Of a stretch of DNA of 64,000 bases, positions 35,979 to 44,073 are shown in pieces. The stretch spans positions 124,001 through 188,000 of the forward strand of contig JAJCZU010000003.1 in assembly GCA_029262235.1 (NCBI GenBank), given 5' to 3'. The position numbers and the translations under genes are program-made. How positions within the stretch are numbered: position 1 is the stretch's first letter; each line of letters begins with the position of its first letter. Source of the stretch: Candidatus Eiseniibacteriota bacterium. GTDB lineage: Bacteria > Orphanbacterota > Orphanbacteria > Orphanbacterales > Orphanbacteraceae. The notes under the pieces are model-generated. The model did no database searches and was not told the DNA's origin. It worked only from the letters and a program-made list of their open reading frames with translations.

Positions 35979-36578
35979 ATGACCGCGCGAAACCGCGAAC
36001 GAACGGACGAACTCTGGGGCGCGATGCACCGGGACCTGCGCGGGTTCATACGGAGCAAAGTGTCAGACGAAGACGCCGCCGAAGATCTGCTGCAGGAGAC
36101 GTATCTCCGCATTCAGAAGAATCTCGGTCGCCTCGAGGAGGAAGAGCGGATCGCCTCGTGGGTTTATCGCATCGCGCGGAACCTCATTCACGATCACTAC
36201 CGGACAGGCGGGCGCACGGACTACGTGGCGCCCGCCGATCTGGAGCGCCTCGAAACGGCGACCACGGATCACGGCGGCGAGCCCACTTCCGACAACAGAA
36301 ACGAGGAAGTCATGTCGTGGCTTCCCGTCACCATCGCCAACCTGCCCGTCAAGTATCGCCAGGCCGTGCGCATGTTCGAACTCGAACGCCGCCCCCAGAA
36401 AGAGATCGCCGACACACTCGGCATCTCACTCACGGCCGCGAAGTCCCGCGTGCGCCGCGGCCGCGCCCTGCTCGTCGAGTGGCTGCACGACTGCTGCGCG
36501 TTCGAACTCGACGCGCGCGGCAACGTTCTCGACTATCGCGTGCGCAATGCGAAGGATGACTGCGGGTGTGACGAGTAG
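35979..36578 (+). CDS. SigZ-like ECF RNA polymerase sigma factor
   Basis: 199 residues. Sigma region 2 (DELWGAMHRDLRGFIRSKVSDEDAAEDLLQETYLRIQKNL) and region 4 (LPVKYRQAVRMFELERRPQKEIADTLGISLTAAKSRVRRGRALL). The tail has DCCAFELDARGNVLDY and CGCDE, a Cys-rich end seen in SigZ proteins that may sense metal or redox. No anti-sigma factor is adjacent. ATG 35979 has GGGAG 6 bases upstream, 11 bases after the ArsI-like stop; ATG 35958 is an alternative. Confidence 0.85.
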   Translation: MTARNRERTDELWGAMHRDLRGFIRSKVSDEDAAEDLLQETYLRIQKNLGRLEEEERIASWVYRIARNLIHDHYRTGGRTDYVAPADLERLETATTDHGGEPTSDNRNEEVMSWLPVTIANLPVKYRQAVRMFELERRPQKEIADTLGISLTAAKSRVRRGRALLVEWLHDCCAFELDARGNVLDYRVRNAKDDCGCDE

Positions 36579-36611
36579 GGCGGCGTCGCTCGTGGGAAGC
36601 GCGATCCGCGC

Positions 36612-36767
36612 GGCACTGTGGCGCGGTCTCGCGAGACCTGGCCGACTGCCTTTGATACGGGGCGGACGGGTACTGTCTGCGGTGACTTCTGTTGCCGGAA
36701 GTCGGGCGGATACCGGTGCGCCGAAGGCAGCCGGCTCAATGGGTATCACTCGCCGCGCCACAGTGCC
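36612..36767. repeat. Imperfect-palindrome element, copy 1
   Basis: 156 bp bounded by perfect 15-bp inverted ends (GGCACTGTGGCGCGG, 36612-36626, and its complement, 36753-36767). Inside, CCGACTGCCTT (36642-36652) pairs with AAGGCAGCCGG (36724-36734). The core 36631-36752 matches, in inverted orientation, copy 2. The end sequences are unrelated to copy 2. It lies in the gene-free stretch 36579-37270. Confidence 0.85.
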
Positions 36768-37024
36768 GGGCGCGATCGCGAACTCCCGCCCGGCCCGTGC
36801 CCCCATCGTAGCGCCCGCGATCATCCCGCCCCGCACGAAGTTTCGAACCTGAACACCTCAGAGTGCCGCGCTCCAGGCCAGCACCTCTGCCCGGCTTCTC
36901 TTCTCTTCCCCCTCTCTGTTCTTCACGCCAGGAGCAAAATCGCTGGTGGGTGGTGAGAGAGCGAACGGGATTCCTTCCGCGCCTCCGGTCCGCCCACCTC
37001 GCCGTTCTGGTCTCCTGCCGGTGG

Positions 37025-37187
37025 GGACGGGTGTGTGCGTGACGAGCGAGACCCATTGAGCCGGCTGCCTTCGGCGCACCTGCTCCAGCCCGTACGCCTG
37101 CAACAGAAGTCCCGATCCCTGCTACTCGCCCCTCGCCCCATCAAAGGCAGCCGGCCAGGTCTCGCGAAGTCACGTACACACCCGTCC
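37025..37187. repeat. Imperfect-palindrome element, copy 2 (inverted)
   Basis: 163 bp bounded by 19-bp inverted ends with one mismatch (GGACGGGTGTGTGCGTGAC, 37025-37043, and 37169-37187). The core is the reverse complement of copy 1, sharing GCGAGACCTGGCCG, GACTTCTGTTGC and a 30-base right arm that includes GGTGCGCCGAAGGCAGCCGG. GCGAGACC and GGTCTCGC also pair inside. The 257 bp between copies shows no gene. Confidence 0.85.
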
Positions 37188-37270
37188 AACACCGGCACCA
37201 GCCCAGAGCCGCGCCGAGGCAGCGGTGTCCGGACGCGACAGGACCCGTTCGACGCACTCTCCCCGCCCCA

Positions 37271-38317
37271 TCAGTCGATCTTGCGGATTCTCGGTTGGCT
37301 CAGGTAGAAGAACAGCGATTCGATGAGGTTCTCGATTTCCCGCTGGGGGTCTTTGGGATTGAACCAGTGGAAGGGATGCAGGAAGACGCGCGGTGACAGC
37401 GCTTTCATTCCGTGTTTGCCGATCTCGACAAGCAGGGAACGCGTACCGAACGTTTCGTAGAGGTAGTCGATCTCCGCGCCGCGCGCGAGGAATCCGGGCA
37501 GGAAGCGGCCGAGCTGCTTCGCCTTGTAGCCGTATTCGGGCTGGCGGTCGATCATCTCCTGCGTGATTTCGTTGTACCACGCTTCGTCGCGCGGCTTCCG
37601 TTTGGAGCCGGCGTACGGGTAGAAGAACCAGCCGCCGAAGGAGTGCAGGGAAAGCGCGTAGTCGAAGCGGGTTTCGAGCAGAAAGCTGCGAAGGGCGGAC
37701 GTTTCGGGTTCGCTGAACGGGCGATATCCCGGATGCCAGATGCCGGGAAGCAGGCGGTTCAGGTAGTACTTCTTCGAATAGAAGATGCTGAAATTGCGAT
37801 TGAGGTCGACGCCGTTCCGGTTCGAACGGTTGAAGTGCCGGTGCCCCGCTTCGAGGTCGCGCTGCGTACGCAGATAGCCATCGGGATTCATCATCGGAAA
37901 GAAATAGATTTCACGGTCGAACAGATCGCTGTTCTGCGACATGTTGTTGACGACGCGCTCCATGAGCGCGACGTTCGTCTCGGCGGTGATGAACTCCTGG
38001 GCGTGAATGCCCGACGTCACGAGGAATCGGGGGAAGGTGATGCGCGGCGTGTTGCCGGCGTCACTCACGACACGAAAGCCCCAGATCGGTTCGCCTTCGG
38101 TGCTTTCGCCGATCAGAATCGGCGTGACCTTCTCGCGGTTCTTCGACACGATCCGATCGAGGGTCGCGAAGATCTTCTTATAGTCCCGGTACATCCCGTG
38201 CTTATCCCGGTCGATCTTCGCGCGGTAGCGCGGATCGTCCGCGATCTGCGTGAGATACCTGTTCCAGGTGAGCTTCTGGACCGGTCGAGTCATAGTATTT
38301 CCCATTGTTTTTCCCAT
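37271..38317 (-). CDS. M14-family zinc carboxypeptidase
   Basis: About 348 residues. Zinc ligands are HAQE (H...E, in SGIHAQEFITAE) and the His of YALSLHSFGGWF; the catalytic Glu is in SLLVEIGKHG. NPDGYLRTQ and RNGVDLNRNF give the conserved Asn-Arg substrate site. No signal peptide is evident, so it may act in the cytoplasm or use another route; the family hydrolyses C-terminal residues of peptides or cell-wall peptides. The 5' end has tandem MGKT/MGNT codons and three in-frame ATGs (38317, 38305, 38293), so the exact start is uncertain. Confidence 0.85.
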   Translation of the reverse strand: MGKTMGNTMTRPVQKLTWNRYLTQIADDPRYRAKIDRDKHGMYRDYKKIFATLDRIVSKNREKVTPILIGESTEGEPIWGFRVVSDAGNTPRITFPRFLVTSGIHAQEFITAETNVALMERVVNNMSQNSDLFDREIYFFPMMNPDGYLRTQRDLEAGHRHFNRSNRNGVDLNRNFSIFYSKKYYLNRLLPGIWHPGYRPFSEPETSALRSFLLETRFDYALSLHSFGGWFFYPYAGSKRKPRDEAWYNEITQEMIDRQPEYGYKAKQLGRFLPGFLARGAEIDYLYETFGTRSLLVEIGKHGMKALSPRVFLHPFHWFNPKDPQREIENLIESLFFYLSQPRIRKID

Positions 38318-38454
38318 AGTATTGCCGCACAAGAGTTTAGGTTAACAGGCCCGCAAAAGTAAATCCCCGGCCCTCAGGAAGGCGTATTCTGCTTTTTCTT
38401 TGAATATCGGGCCCTTCTGGAGGGTAATAGGGGGGTAAGGAGCCCGTAACCCCT

Positions 38455-39015
38455 ATGGAACACGTGCAGGAAAAAGCGTGGATCGAGCAGACGATGCGAG
38501 GCGACCAGGAGGCTTTCGGCCACCTCGTGACGGCCTACAGCCGCCCCGCGTACTTCACGGCGCTCGGCATCCTGGGCAACCGGGACGAGGCGTACGACCT
38601 CTCGCAGGAGGCGTTCGTGCGTGCCTACAAGGCGCTCGACAAGTTCGACCTTTCGCGGCCGTTCGCGCCCTGGTTCTTCCGCATCCTGCGGAACTGCTGT
38701 CTGACGTTTCTGTCGCGCCGCAAGGTTCATGCTTCGCTCGACGAACTGCGCGAATCGGGCGTCGAGCCGCCGGCCGGCGACCGCTTCGATCCTTCGCTGC
38801 TCGCGGAACGAAATGACGACATCGATCGCGTGTGGCGGGCGCTCGGCGCGCTCGAAGACGACAGCCGGGAGATCATCGTGCTGAAAGATCTGCAGGGGCA
38901 TCGCTACAAGGAGATCGCGGCGATTCTCGGGATTCCCGAGGGAACCGTGATGTCGCGTCTCTATCATGCGAGGCAGAAACTGAAAACCATTCTACTCGAG
39001 GAGCGGGCAAGGTGA
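38455..39015 (+). CDS. ECF-family RNA polymerase sigma factor
   Basis: 186 residues. Region 2: FGHLVTAYSRPAYFTALGILGNRDEAYDLSQEAFVRAYKALDKFDLSRPFAPWFFRI; region 4: LEDDSREIIVLKDLQGHRYKEIAAILGIPEGTVMSRLYHARQKLK. Its stop shares a base with the start of the next gene, which encodes a likely anti-sigma factor, so they form a regulatory pair. The target promoter is unknown; YbjQ-family and exported genes follow in the same direction. Confidence 0.92.
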   Translation: MEHVQEKAWIEQTMRGDQEAFGHLVTAYSRPAYFTALGILGNRDEAYDLSQEAFVRAYKALDKFDLSRPFAPWFFRILRNCCLTFLSRRKVHASLDELRESGVEPPAGDRFDPSLLAERNDDIDRVWRALGALEDDSREIIVLKDLQGHRYKEIAAILGIPEGTVMSRLYHARQKLKTILLEERAR

Positions 39016-39461
39016 TGCAGAAGGGTGACTGGCAGCTCCGGCTGATGGCGTACCTCGACGACGAACTCTCGCCTTCCGATCGCGCGGCGTTCGAGGAAGA
39101 GATGGCACGAAATCAGGAGATCCGGGCGGAAATGGAGAAGCTGAAGACAGTGAAGGACATGACGAAGCGGATCGCGTTCGCCGATCTCGAAGACGCCGAC
39201 TGGAAGCAGTACTGGCGCGGGATCTACAACCGCACGGAGCAGACGGTCGGCTGGGTCCTTCTGTCGGCGGGCGCGGTCATCTTGAGCGTGTACGGGCTGT
39301 ATCACATTCTGCAGGACGTCTGGCTCGACACGAGCATTCCGTTCGTGATCCGGGCGGGGCTCTTCGCGTTTCTCGCGGGGCTTGCGATTCTGATCGTAAG
39401 CGTGGCGCGGCACAGGTTTCACACGGCAAAGAACGATCCGTACCGGGGGGTGACTCGATGA
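39015..39461 (+). CDS. Probable membrane anti-sigma factor
   Basis: 148 residues. The N-terminal helix region (WQLRLMAYLDDELSPSDRAAFEEEMARNQEIRAEMEKL) matches anti-sigma domains with the L-D-x-E-L-S/P pattern but has no zinc-binding Cys. Two transmembrane helices follow (about 75-95 and 110-130). It directly follows the ECF sigma gene by overlap, the usual arrangement for the sequestering partner. It overlaps the YbjQ-family gene by 4 bases. Confidence 0.8.
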   Translation: MQKGDWQLRLMAYLDDELSPSDRAAFEEEMARNQEIRAEMEKLKTVKDMTKRIAFADLEDADWKQYWRGIYNRTEQTVGWVLLSAGAVILSVYGLYHILQDVWLDTSIPFVIRAGLFAFLAGLAILIVSVARHRFHTAKNDPYRGVTR

Positions 39462-39784
39462 TTCTGGCAACGACGGAAACCATTGCGGGGTCCCGCATCG
39501 TCGAAACGATCGGGCTCGTGCGCGGGAGCACGATCCGCGCACGGCATATCGGCGGCGACATCATGGCCGGCCTGAAGACGATCGTCGGGGGCGAGCTCCA
39601 CGACTATACGAAGATGCTGGCCGAAGCGCGCGAGCAGGCGCTCGATCGCATGACCGCGGAGGCCGCGAAACTGGGCGCGGACGGAGTCGTCGCCATCCGG
39701 TATACTTCCGCACAGACCATGCAGAGCGCGGCCGAAATCGTCGTGTACGGGACAGCCGTGAAGCTCGCGCGCGATGGCGCGTAG
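39458..39784 (+). CDS. YbjQ/UPF0145 family protein
   Basis: 108 residues with TTETIAGSRIVETIGLVRGSTIRARHIGGDIMAGLKTIVGGELHDYTKMLAEAREQALDRM and AAKLGADGVVAIRYTS, which match the heavy-metal-binding-like UPF0145 fold that forms pentamers in solved structures. Function unknown. It overlaps the anti-sigma gene, so it is probably co-regulated by the ECF pair. Confidence 0.88.
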   Translation: MILATTETIAGSRIVETIGLVRGSTIRARHIGGDIMAGLKTIVGGELHDYTKMLAEAREQALDRMTAEAAKLGADGVVAIRYTSAQTMQSAAEIVVYGTAVKLARDGA

Positions 39785-39878
39785 ACCATAGTTCCACGCC
39801 GAACGAGCGCTGCCGGGCGACCTGCATTATCATGGAATGGATTGACCGACCCCTCGATTGCTATCGCGAAGGAGCATC

Positions 39879-40427
39879 ATGCGCGTTTCCATTGCCGGGC
39901 CCGTCGCGGCCCTGATTCTCGCCTGTACGGGCGTCCCCGCATGGGCGGTCGTCAGCATCGATCTCGGCCCGCCCGCGGAGAATTCCTGGAAGGTGTACTA
40001 CACGTTTCGTGAATCGCAGGAGCAGGCGCAATCGATGGAAATTCTCCCCTACGACTGCGAAATCGAAATGATTTCGGCGGAAGCGGAAAAGGGGGGCACG
40101 CCGCTCAAGTGGCTTGCGATCAATACCGGGCGTGAGGGGCTGGCGAAATATCGTGTCCAGTTTCCCGAGCCGGTCAAGCCGGGCGAGCGCTACCGATTCA
40201 GTGTGGAAGCGAAGATGAAAGACGTGAAGTCGTACTTCGAAGATACGGAGAAGCTCACGTTCATGTATCAGACGGCGCACGAGGTGTTCGTCAAGCTGCC
40301 CGCGGGCTACTATCCCGTGTATACGGATGAAGCGATGCAGATCCGGCGGGAACAGGGCCGTGTCGTCCTGTCGAGCAAAGGCGGATCGCGTCGCCCGGTC
40401 GTCGTGTTCGCGGTGAAGGCACAGTAA
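39879..40427 (+). CDS. Exported protein of unknown function
   Basis: 182 residues. Signal peptide to about residue 24 (MRVSIAGPVAALILACTGVPAWA), then a beta-rich domain (KVYYTFRESQEQAQSMEILPYDCEIEM, PVKPGERYRFSVEAKMKD). The C terminus (GSRRPVVVFAVKAQ) has no sorting tail. ATG 39879 has AAGGAG 7 bases upstream. I recognise no family. It lies 94 bases after the YbjQ-like gene and is followed by a strong terminator. Confidence 0.65.
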   Translation: MRVSIAGPVAALILACTGVPAWAVVSIDLGPPAENSWKVYYTFRESQEQAQSMEILPYDCEIEMISAEAEKGGTPLKWLAINTGREGLAKYRVQFPEPVKPGERYRFSVEAKMKDVKSYFEDTEKLTFMYQTAHEVFVKLPAGYYPVYTDEAMQIRREQGRVVLSSKGGSRRPVVVFAVKAQ

Positions 40428-40483
40428 GCGCCCCCCCGGAGTCTTCCTCCCGCGCTGATCGCAAAGGCGCCGCACCGCAAACG

Positions 40484-40517
40484 AAAAAGCCCCCGGGAGT
40501 TCCCGGGGGCCCTTTCT
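40484..40517. terminator. Bidirectional rho-independent terminator
   Basis: Perfect 10-bp stem GCCCCCGGGA/TCCCGGGGGC (40489-40498 and 40501-40510), preceded by AAAAA and followed by CCTTTCTT. It separates the plus-strand exported gene from the convergent end of the minus-strand carbohydrate operon. Confidence 0.9.
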
Positions 40518-40539
40518 TATCCACTCACGATCGAGAGAT

Positions 40540-41331
40540 TTACCGGAAGAGGCTTTTGACCTCGCCCCAGCTCGTCTGCTCGGTGGCCGTCGTGGCCTTG
40601 TTGCTGTACACGATGTTCGTATACGTGGCGATCGCCTGTCCACCCGGGCCGCCCAGGTGATTCTGCATGTAACCACCGATACGGTGCGGAGTCAGGAGGC
40701 CCCAGAGACCGTGCGGGGGATCTTCGCCGGGATTTCCCTGATCGAACAGGAGCGGTCCGCTCGAGTACGAGGAACCACCGTAGTTCACGATGTATTCGAT
40801 CGAGCCGGCATCGAGCGAGTCCAGGCTGTTCGGACAGTAGATCGCTTCGAGGCCGATCGTCGTACCCTTCACGTAGTTCAGTCCGTGGTTCGCCGTGAAG
40901 CTGTAGAACGGAAGACGTCCGCCGAAGCAGGCGATTTCCCCGTCCGTCGAACGGATGTTGAAGCGTCCGTCCACGTCCGGCGACCACCACGGCGAGATCT
41001 GCATTCCCGCTTCCATGTTGTCCGGTCCGCTGAGCACGAGATCGAACGCGAGATGCCAGCCGTCGGCGTTGTCGAATTCGACTTCCGAGCCGGCTTCGGA
41101 AAGGTGCCAGTTATGCAGGTTCGCAAAACCGTTGGCGCAGTTCCAGTCGTCGTTGAACTCGACCAGAGCCGGATAGTTGTTGGTCGTGTTGAGCGTTGAC
41201 GTGAAGCAGTCGTCGAAAATGCGCAGGTTCATGACCGCGCCGTCCGGATTCGGAACCGCGAGTGCCATGGTCGACGTCATGGCAAGAGCTGCCACGCCGA
41301 AGGCCATCAGTTTGTAGTTGTTCCATCGCAT
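40540..41331 (-). CDS. Secreted protein with C-terminal SWxxVKxxFR motif
   Basis: 263 residues, family not recognised. Signal peptide MRWNNYKLMAFGVAALAMTS...ALA, with AAAGGAG about 9 bases before ATG 41331. The body has a beta-rich, aromatic look (GWHLAFDLVLSGPDNMEAGMQISPWWSPDVDGRFN) reminiscent of lectin or carbohydrate-binding folds and four scattered Cys. The end EQTSWGEVKSLFR is nearly the same as that of the secreted protein at 16713. It is the last gene of the minus-strand operon and may bind the substrate; that is inference. Confidence 0.68.
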   Translation of the reverse strand: MRWNNYKLMAFGVAALAMTSTMALAVPNPDGAVMNLRIFDDCFTSTLNTTNNYPALVEFNDDWNCANGFANLHNWHLSEAGSEVEFDNADGWHLAFDLVLSGPDNMEAGMQISPWWSPDVDGRFNIRSTDGEIACFGGRLPFYSFTANHGLNYVKGTTIGLEAIYCPNSLDSLDAGSIEYIVNYGGSSYSSGPLLFDQGNPGEDPPHGLWGLLTPHRIGGYMQNHLGGPGGQAIATYTNIVYSNKATTATEQTSWGEVKSLFR

Positions 41332-41448
41332 GATGTCTTTCTCCTTTGTGCTGATGTGAGTTTCTTCAATGCTCGATCTGAAAAGTGGATATTCCCACCT
41401 CCTTTTTCGCACCTCCGTGCGCAGGTAAAGAGAGTTGCTCCCTGTTTC

Positions 41449-43032
41449 TCACTTCAAGAGAACGGTGCGCTTTGTCAGCGTCTTCCCGTCGATTTGAAGC
41501 CGGTAATAATAAACGCCGCTTCCCAGTCCATCCGACCGCAGCGTGGCCTGATGCCGGCCGGCCGGCATATGTCCGTCGACCAGGCGACTGACTTCGCGTC
41601 CCCGCACATCGTAAACAGCCAGTTGTACGTGGCCGCCCGCGGGGATTCTGTACTCGATGTTCGTGTTGCTGTGAAACGGACTGGGCGCGCTCGCGAACAG
41701 TTCGTAAGCGTCGCGGCCGGGACTCGGATTGTCGGCCACGCCCGTGATCACCGAGAAGCCGGCGACCTGAAGCCCCGCGATAATATCGCTGTTCAGCATG
41801 AATCGATCCCATACGGAATCGTTCAGGTAGTTCTCGATCATCAGGATCATCGGGCCCTGGTCGATGCCGATGACGTCGGACGCAAACCACGCATTGTCGA
41901 GGTTGAACCCGTCGCGGAAGCCGTACTGGCCCCAGAGCTGAGTTCCGAGCGAGTTATACATGTTGCGCGCCGCCGGAATACACACTTCAGGTGCGAAGGG
42001 AATGGACGAGATTGCGGCCGTAGGCGTGATCGTCCCGTTGTCGTTCTGGGCGGGCGGCGCTCCACGCGCGCTGTACCCGAACGGTTCGTCGCCGGCCGTA
42101 AGCCCCCAGAGGCTGTCGCTGTAGCCGATGAAGTTCCCCGGGTTGTCGATGCAGTAAGCGCGCTGCGCGAGTGTGGCGCGCCGCGAATTCTCGAAGTACG
42201 TGATTCCCTTGTTCGCCATGTAGCTGTCGTGAATGTTCCGGAAATCGATCCAGCAGTGCGAATACTGGTGCCCGAACAACGGGGGGAATTCCAGGTACTG
42301 GTAGCCGTAATGACTGCCCCAGAAGTAGTTGTTCGTCCATGTGTTCCAGGCGACGCCGGGCACGGGATGCGTCGGGGACCCGAACGCGATGATATACATG
42401 ATCATCGCCTCGTTGTAGCCGACCCACTCGCCGAATCCGTTGAAACCCGTCGTCGGCTTCCAGCCCATCTTGATGCCGCCGCCTGTCCACGTGAAGTCCC
42501 ACTCCGCACGCTGCGTGATGGAGTCGGTGATGGCGCGGATTTCGATTTCGAGCGAATCGTTCGAATCGAAGTACTCCCTGGCATGCAGCATACCGGCGAA
42601 CAGAAGCCCCGTGTCGATCGTGGAGAGCTCGGAATCCCAGACTCGCAGCCCCGTCGTCATATCGAGAAAGTGATAGAAGAGTCCGCGGTAACCGCAGGCT
42701 CCGGTAGTGGTCGTATTCTGCGGACACGTCCAGAACGTTTCGAGCGTCGTCAGTACGCGATCGATTCCCTGCGCCCGCGTAATCCATCCGTGATCGATCG
42801 CGATACAGATCGCCGAGAGCCCGAAGCCGACCGAGGCGATGCTGGCGGGCGAGCCCCCGGTATCACGATCCTTGACCAGCCCGTTCGTCGGGTTCGCCTC
42901 GTTCCAGAAATAGTCGAAGGCGGTTCGCTGGATCGAGTCGAGCAGGGCTTCTTCCGAAATCGCATGCGCGCTCGGCGCAAAAAACGCGAGGAAGAACAGA
43001 AGCAAACCGGCTGTGATTAGTCTTTGTGGCAT
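41449..43032 (-). CDS. Secreted glucanase, glucoamylase-fold family (PF10091/GH144-like), with type IX-like tail
   Basis: 527 residues: signal peptide to about 24, an (alpha/alpha)6 domain (about 25-430) and a C-terminal FlgD/T9SS-like tail (about 440-527; VQLAVYDVRGREVSRLVDGHMPAG, GSGVYYYRLQIDGKTLTKRTVLLK). The catalytic domain has TAFDYFWNEANPTNGLVKDR, ASVGFGLSAICIAID, YRGLFYHFLDMTTG and FPPLFGHQYSHCWIDFRNI, the signature of PF10091 proteins such as GH144 endo-beta-1,2-glucanases. With the GH94 enzyme this points to beta-1,2-glucan; a different beta-glucan is possible. A paralogue starts the operon at 63260. Confidence 0.85.
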   Translation of the reverse strand: MPQRLITAGLLLFFLAFFAPSAHAISEEALLDSIQRTAFDYFWNEANPTNGLVKDRDTGGSPASIASVGFGLSAICIAIDHGWITRAQGIDRVLTTLETFWTCPQNTTTTGACGYRGLFYHFLDMTTGLRVWDSELSTIDTGLLFAGMLHAREYFDSNDSLEIEIRAITDSITQRAEWDFTWTGGGIKMGWKPTTGFNGFGEWVGYNEAMIMYIIAFGSPTHPVPGVAWNTWTNNYFWGSHYGYQYLEFPPLFGHQYSHCWIDFRNIHDSYMANKGITYFENSRRATLAQRAYCIDNPGNFIGYSDSLWGLTAGDEPFGYSARGAPPAQNDNGTITPTAAISSIPFAPEVCIPAARNMYNSLGTQLWGQYGFRDGFNLDNAWFASDVIGIDQGPMILMIENYLNDSVWDRFMLNSDIIAGLQVAGFSVITGVADNPSPGRDAYELFASAPSPFHSNTNIEYRIPAGGHVQLAVYDVRGREVSRLVDGHMPAGRHQATLRSDGLGSGVYYYRLQIDGKTLTKRTVLLK

Positions 43033-43047
43033 TTCATCCTCTTGCTT

Positions 43048-44073
43048 TTAGAAGCCCAGTGCAAATGTAAAACGGTGCGTGGCGTCCAGCCGTCCGTGGT
43101 CCGCCCATACGTAATCGAAATCAAAAACCGAAAGATCGATCCGGCCGCCGACACCGACGCCGAGCGTCAGGCCGACCTCGGAATCCTCGAGAAACAGGTC
43201 CTGATAACCTGCGCGCAAAGCGAGCGATCGGTTCCAGGTCCATTCCGTTCCGAAGCTCACGCTCTCTTTGTTGTCGTTCGGGTGAAACGCGTCGACGGAA
43301 ACAAGCAACGCGCTGTTCTCACTCAGCTGACGGGGCATCGTCACGCCGACACGAAAGAGAATGGGCACTCCGAAGTCATCCGCGAACTGTTCGGCCGGCA
43401 GGGCGCTGTTATCGCCGAATACGTCCGTGTTCGCGTCATACTGAACGCGAAGGTCGCGCCCTCCGTAGCCGGCGCGCGTGCCGAAATGCGACAGGCTCGA
43501 CCCGACCTGCAGTCCGTTCGGGAACCGGTACGCCGTTCCCGCACCCAGCGTCCACGTCCGGAGCGACGAGTGCCAGATCGTTTCCTGCACGTAATTCACC
43601 TGGATCCCCGCGCCGAAGCGCGGCGTGAACTGCCGTCCGTAGCCGACGCCGAGCGCCAGATCTTCCACCGTGAACCGTTCGCCCGTACCGAGCGGCTGAT
43701 CCACCGTTCGTACGTCGATATCACCCGAACTGAGCGACGTAACCGCGAAGAAGAAGTTTCCGATCGACGGGATCGGGATGCCGATCGCAAAGTAGTCGTA
43801 GTTGATGTCCGCAAGCCATTCGCTGTGCGTGACCTGCAGTTCGTACTGAGTGAGCTGGCCTGCCGCCGCGGGGTTGTAGTAGATGGACTGAATGCCATCG
43901 TAAAGGGCGACCCCGGCGTTCCCCATGGCGCTGATACGGGCGCTCGGCTCGATGAGAAGAAACTGCCCGATTGTCGTACCCGTTTTGCTCTGCGCGAGCG
44001 ACGCGGCGGGACAGAACAGGGCGCAGGCGGCGACCGCAAGCAACATCTTATGTAAGCAGGTTCGCCGTTTCAC
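43048..44073 (-). CDS. PorV/PorQ-type outer-membrane beta-barrel protein
   Basis: 341 residues from GTG 44073, which overlaps the preceding stop (GTGA). Signal peptide through LLAVAACALFCPAASLAQ; then the diagnostic FLLIEPSARISAMGNAGVALYDGIQSIYYNPAAAGQL and alternating beta strands ending TFALGF with a terminal Phe, as in FadL/PorV barrels. In type IX secretion, PorV binds cargo with C-terminal sorting domains and takes part in surface attachment. Placement among tailed secreted proteins supports that role here. Confidence 0.85.
   Translation of the reverse strand: MKRRTCLHKMLLAVAACALFCPAASLAQSKTGTTIGQFLLIEPSARISAMGNAGVALYDGIQSIYYNPAAAGQLTQYELQVTHSEWLADINYDYFAIGIPIPSIGNFFFAVTSLSSGDIDVRTVDQPLGTGERFTVEDLALGVGYGRQFTPRFGAGIQVNYVQETIWHSSLRTWTLGAGTAYRFPNGLQVGSSLSHFGTRAGYGGRDLRVQYDANTDVFGDNSALPAEQFADDFGVPILFRVGVTMPRQLSENSALLVSVDAFHPNDNKESVSFGTEWTWNRSLALRAGYQDLFLEDSEVGLTLGVGVGGRIDLSVFDFDYVWADHGRLDATHRFTFALGF

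Noticed and set aside
36612..37187. Integron attC sites or an IS for the palindromic elements
   Set aside because: No RYYYAAC/GTTRRRY ends, no integrase or transposase, and the ends differ between copies.
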